NCBI GenBank assembly: GCA_900169235.1
Contig: FWCC01000547.1
Span: forward strand, 1 to 17,738
Source of the DNA: Zarea fungicola
Taxonomy: Eukaryota; Ascomycota; Sordariomycetes; Hypocreales; Cordycipitaceae
Reading direction: 5' to 3'
DNA length: 17,738 nt
Shown here: piece by piece, positions 16,694 through 17,738 of the stretch
Position numbering within the stretch: position 1 is the stretch's first letter
Layout: each line of letters starts with the position of its first letter
Position numbers and translations under genes: made by a program
Notes under the pieces: generated by a model
Seen by the model: only the letters and a program-made list of their open reading frames with translations
What the model was told of the DNA's origin: nothing
The model's database searches: none

Positions 16694-17121
16694 GAGGTTG
16701 CCTGCAATTGAAAAGATGGATGCCTTTTCTCTGCGCATATAATTCGAACGAAAATCAAAGGCGGGGATGCACACCGTACGGGCATGCTACGAATGTTCGG
16801 ATCAGCCCTTAACTCAGTTATCTAGAAGATCTGCCTAAGGCGCAAGAAAAATCGGCATTACCATCAATGGAGTGAACGAAGCTTCTTTATCGTGGGCTTG
16901 CCCAACTTCAAGATCCAAGAAAAGTCATGAGCAAAATAAGCGACGTTTACCTCCGTGTTGTCGCCTTGAGACACTGCACAAGATCTATGGAAGAGGCGGG
17001 AAAAGCCGCGGTCCGGCACCACCTTTCATATTTTGCTCAATAGCTGCAATCCAGATCTCAATCCATGAACCCCCCCCGCCCCCCCCACGACATTCATCGT
17101 TTCTCTTTCACGGCAGCATCA
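16694..17121. other. intergenic region
   Basis: No supported gene. It holds two poly-C runs (17068-17075 and 17078-17086) in the leader of the F-box frame. A 95-codon plus-strand frame (16872-17159) has no recognisable motif and overlaps the F-box start in another frame. Confidence 0.5.
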
Positions 17122-17325
17122 ATGGCGTCCTCACAAGACGCAGGCTTTCTGCGAATTGACTCTGGACCCAGCTCACCAATACTCAAATTGCCATACGAAT
17201 TACTGTTGTTGGTCGCCAAGGCCGTCGAAAGCCAAGACGAAAGCCAAGACAATGTGGAAGCATTTACGGTAACCTGCCGTCATATCTTTAAGACATGCTG
17301 TGTTGGGGCAAACAAACGAAACTGA
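17122..17325 (+). pseudogene. F-box motif reading frame, truncated
   Basis: From ATG 17122 (CATCAATGGCG) the frame encodes 67 residues: MASSQDAGFLRIDSG, then the F-box pattern ILKLPYELLLLVAKAVES, then TVTCRHIFKTCC, and stops soon after (TGA 17323-17325). F-box proteins link substrates to SCF ubiquitin ligases and are normally several hundred residues with a C-terminal binding region; that is missing here. A 12-nt duplication (ESQDESQD) lengthens the loop between the two F-box helices. I see no convincing splice donor before the stop and no related frame after it, so I favour a truncated gene; a first exon of a longer gene is possible. An upstream in-frame ATG at 17065 lies beside the poly-C runs. 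Confidence 0.5.
17227..17250 (+). repeat. 12-nt tandem duplication (GAAAGCCAAGAC x2)
   Basis: Two identical adjacent units in frame within the F-box motif. Confidence 0.95.
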
Positions 17326-17738
17326 TTTCAGGGATCGATTGACCAGATAGGAATATAGGTTTCATCGAATTCTCCAGCTGTTGTAACAAGTAGAACGCGC
17401 TGGACTTAACTCGTGGCTATACGCAGATTCTTGACAGGTGTCCAGCCTAGCAGGAACTAGGCTTTCCACCTCGGAGAAGGGGTTTTCAATTAAAGCCTTT
17501 ATCGGGTTCAATTGATCAGTCAAATAAGAGTAATTTCCAATAATTTCAAGATAAGGAAAAGGAAAGGTTGTTAGATTGAAGTTGTGGCAGCTAGTGAGAA
17601 GTATATATACAAATTTTCAAGGCGGCTACCCTATACGGTTTTCTGCCGGGTCTGTCCCCCGATTCAATGCAACCTTCCTCTTACATCTACACTGGTACCC
17701 ACCTTTGTAGAGAAATTTTTCGACAACCGACGTAAAAC
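17326..17738. other. right-edge non-coding region with hairpin and possible LTR start
   Basis: No coding frame. A 7-bp perfect stem (AGCCTAG 17444-17450, CTAGGCT 17457-17463, six-base loop) is present. From TGTTAGATTG at 17569 the sequence has features of a Ty1/copia-type LTR: a TG start, TATATATA at 17602-17609 and a pyrimidine-rich stretch (CTTCCTCTTACATC) after it. The other end lies outside the window, so this is only a suggestion. Confidence 0.3.

Noticed and set aside
17501..17515. GGGTTCAATTGATC as a tRNA B-box
   Set aside because: Deviates from the GGTTCRANYCC consensus and no cloverleaf can be drawn around it; no tRNA, rRNA or CRISPR array seen anywhere in the window.

Overview
This window looks like accessory, gene-sparse DNA of a filamentous ascomycete (Pezizomycotina). 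The genes carry very short spliceosomal introns (44-77 nt) with GT(R)NGY donors, CTGAC/CTAAC/CTAAT branch sites and CAG/TAG acceptors. Several protein families are typical of fungal accessory genomes. There is no bacterial signal: no operons and no Shine-Dalgarno sites. The species cannot be named from the sequence.

Layout. Left part (1-5844): a DUF3723-family gene running off the left edge (minus), a divergent three-intron protein-kinase-like gene (plus, 2405-3626), and a complete-looking ferric-reductase-type gene (minus, 3718-5844). DUF3723 and ferric reductase are two of the recurrent accessory families of Starship giant transposons, so this part may be the interior or a remnant of a Starship. 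No DUF3435 tyrosine recombinase 'captain' and no element border is visible, so this stays a hypothesis. Middle (6160-9978): three orphan proteins with low-complexity, repeat-expanded or coiled-coil regions: a 449-aa Tyr/Trp-rich protein with its own TATA box and AATAAA, a 267-aa Cys-motif protein with Ser-Pro repeats, and a 134-aa coiled-coil protein. Between the first two lies a roughly 365-bp block that looks like the 3' end of a non-LTR element, bounded by a near-perfect 12-bp direct repeat. From 9979 to 11892 I see no convincing gene.

Right part (11893-17738): a decayed Tc1/mariner-type transposase followed directly by a fragment of a BCS1-like AAA+ ATPase, two strong hairpins in a gene-free gap, a possible 55-aa small protein, an aminoglycoside-phosphotransferase-like (APH) gene with a likely GC-AG intron (minus, 13470-15094), a 239-aa protein of a fungal unknown family whose first coding exon is only 10 nt, a truncated F-box reading frame, and possibly the beginning of an LTR at the right edge.

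The genes do not form a recognisable pathway. What links them is the setting: mobile-element relics, divergent and convergent single genes, and in-frame minisatellites (12, 18, 18, 21, 18 and 39 nt) in or next to five loci. Several gene models below were rebuilt by joining exons by eye; splice sites are predictions from consensus and reading frame.
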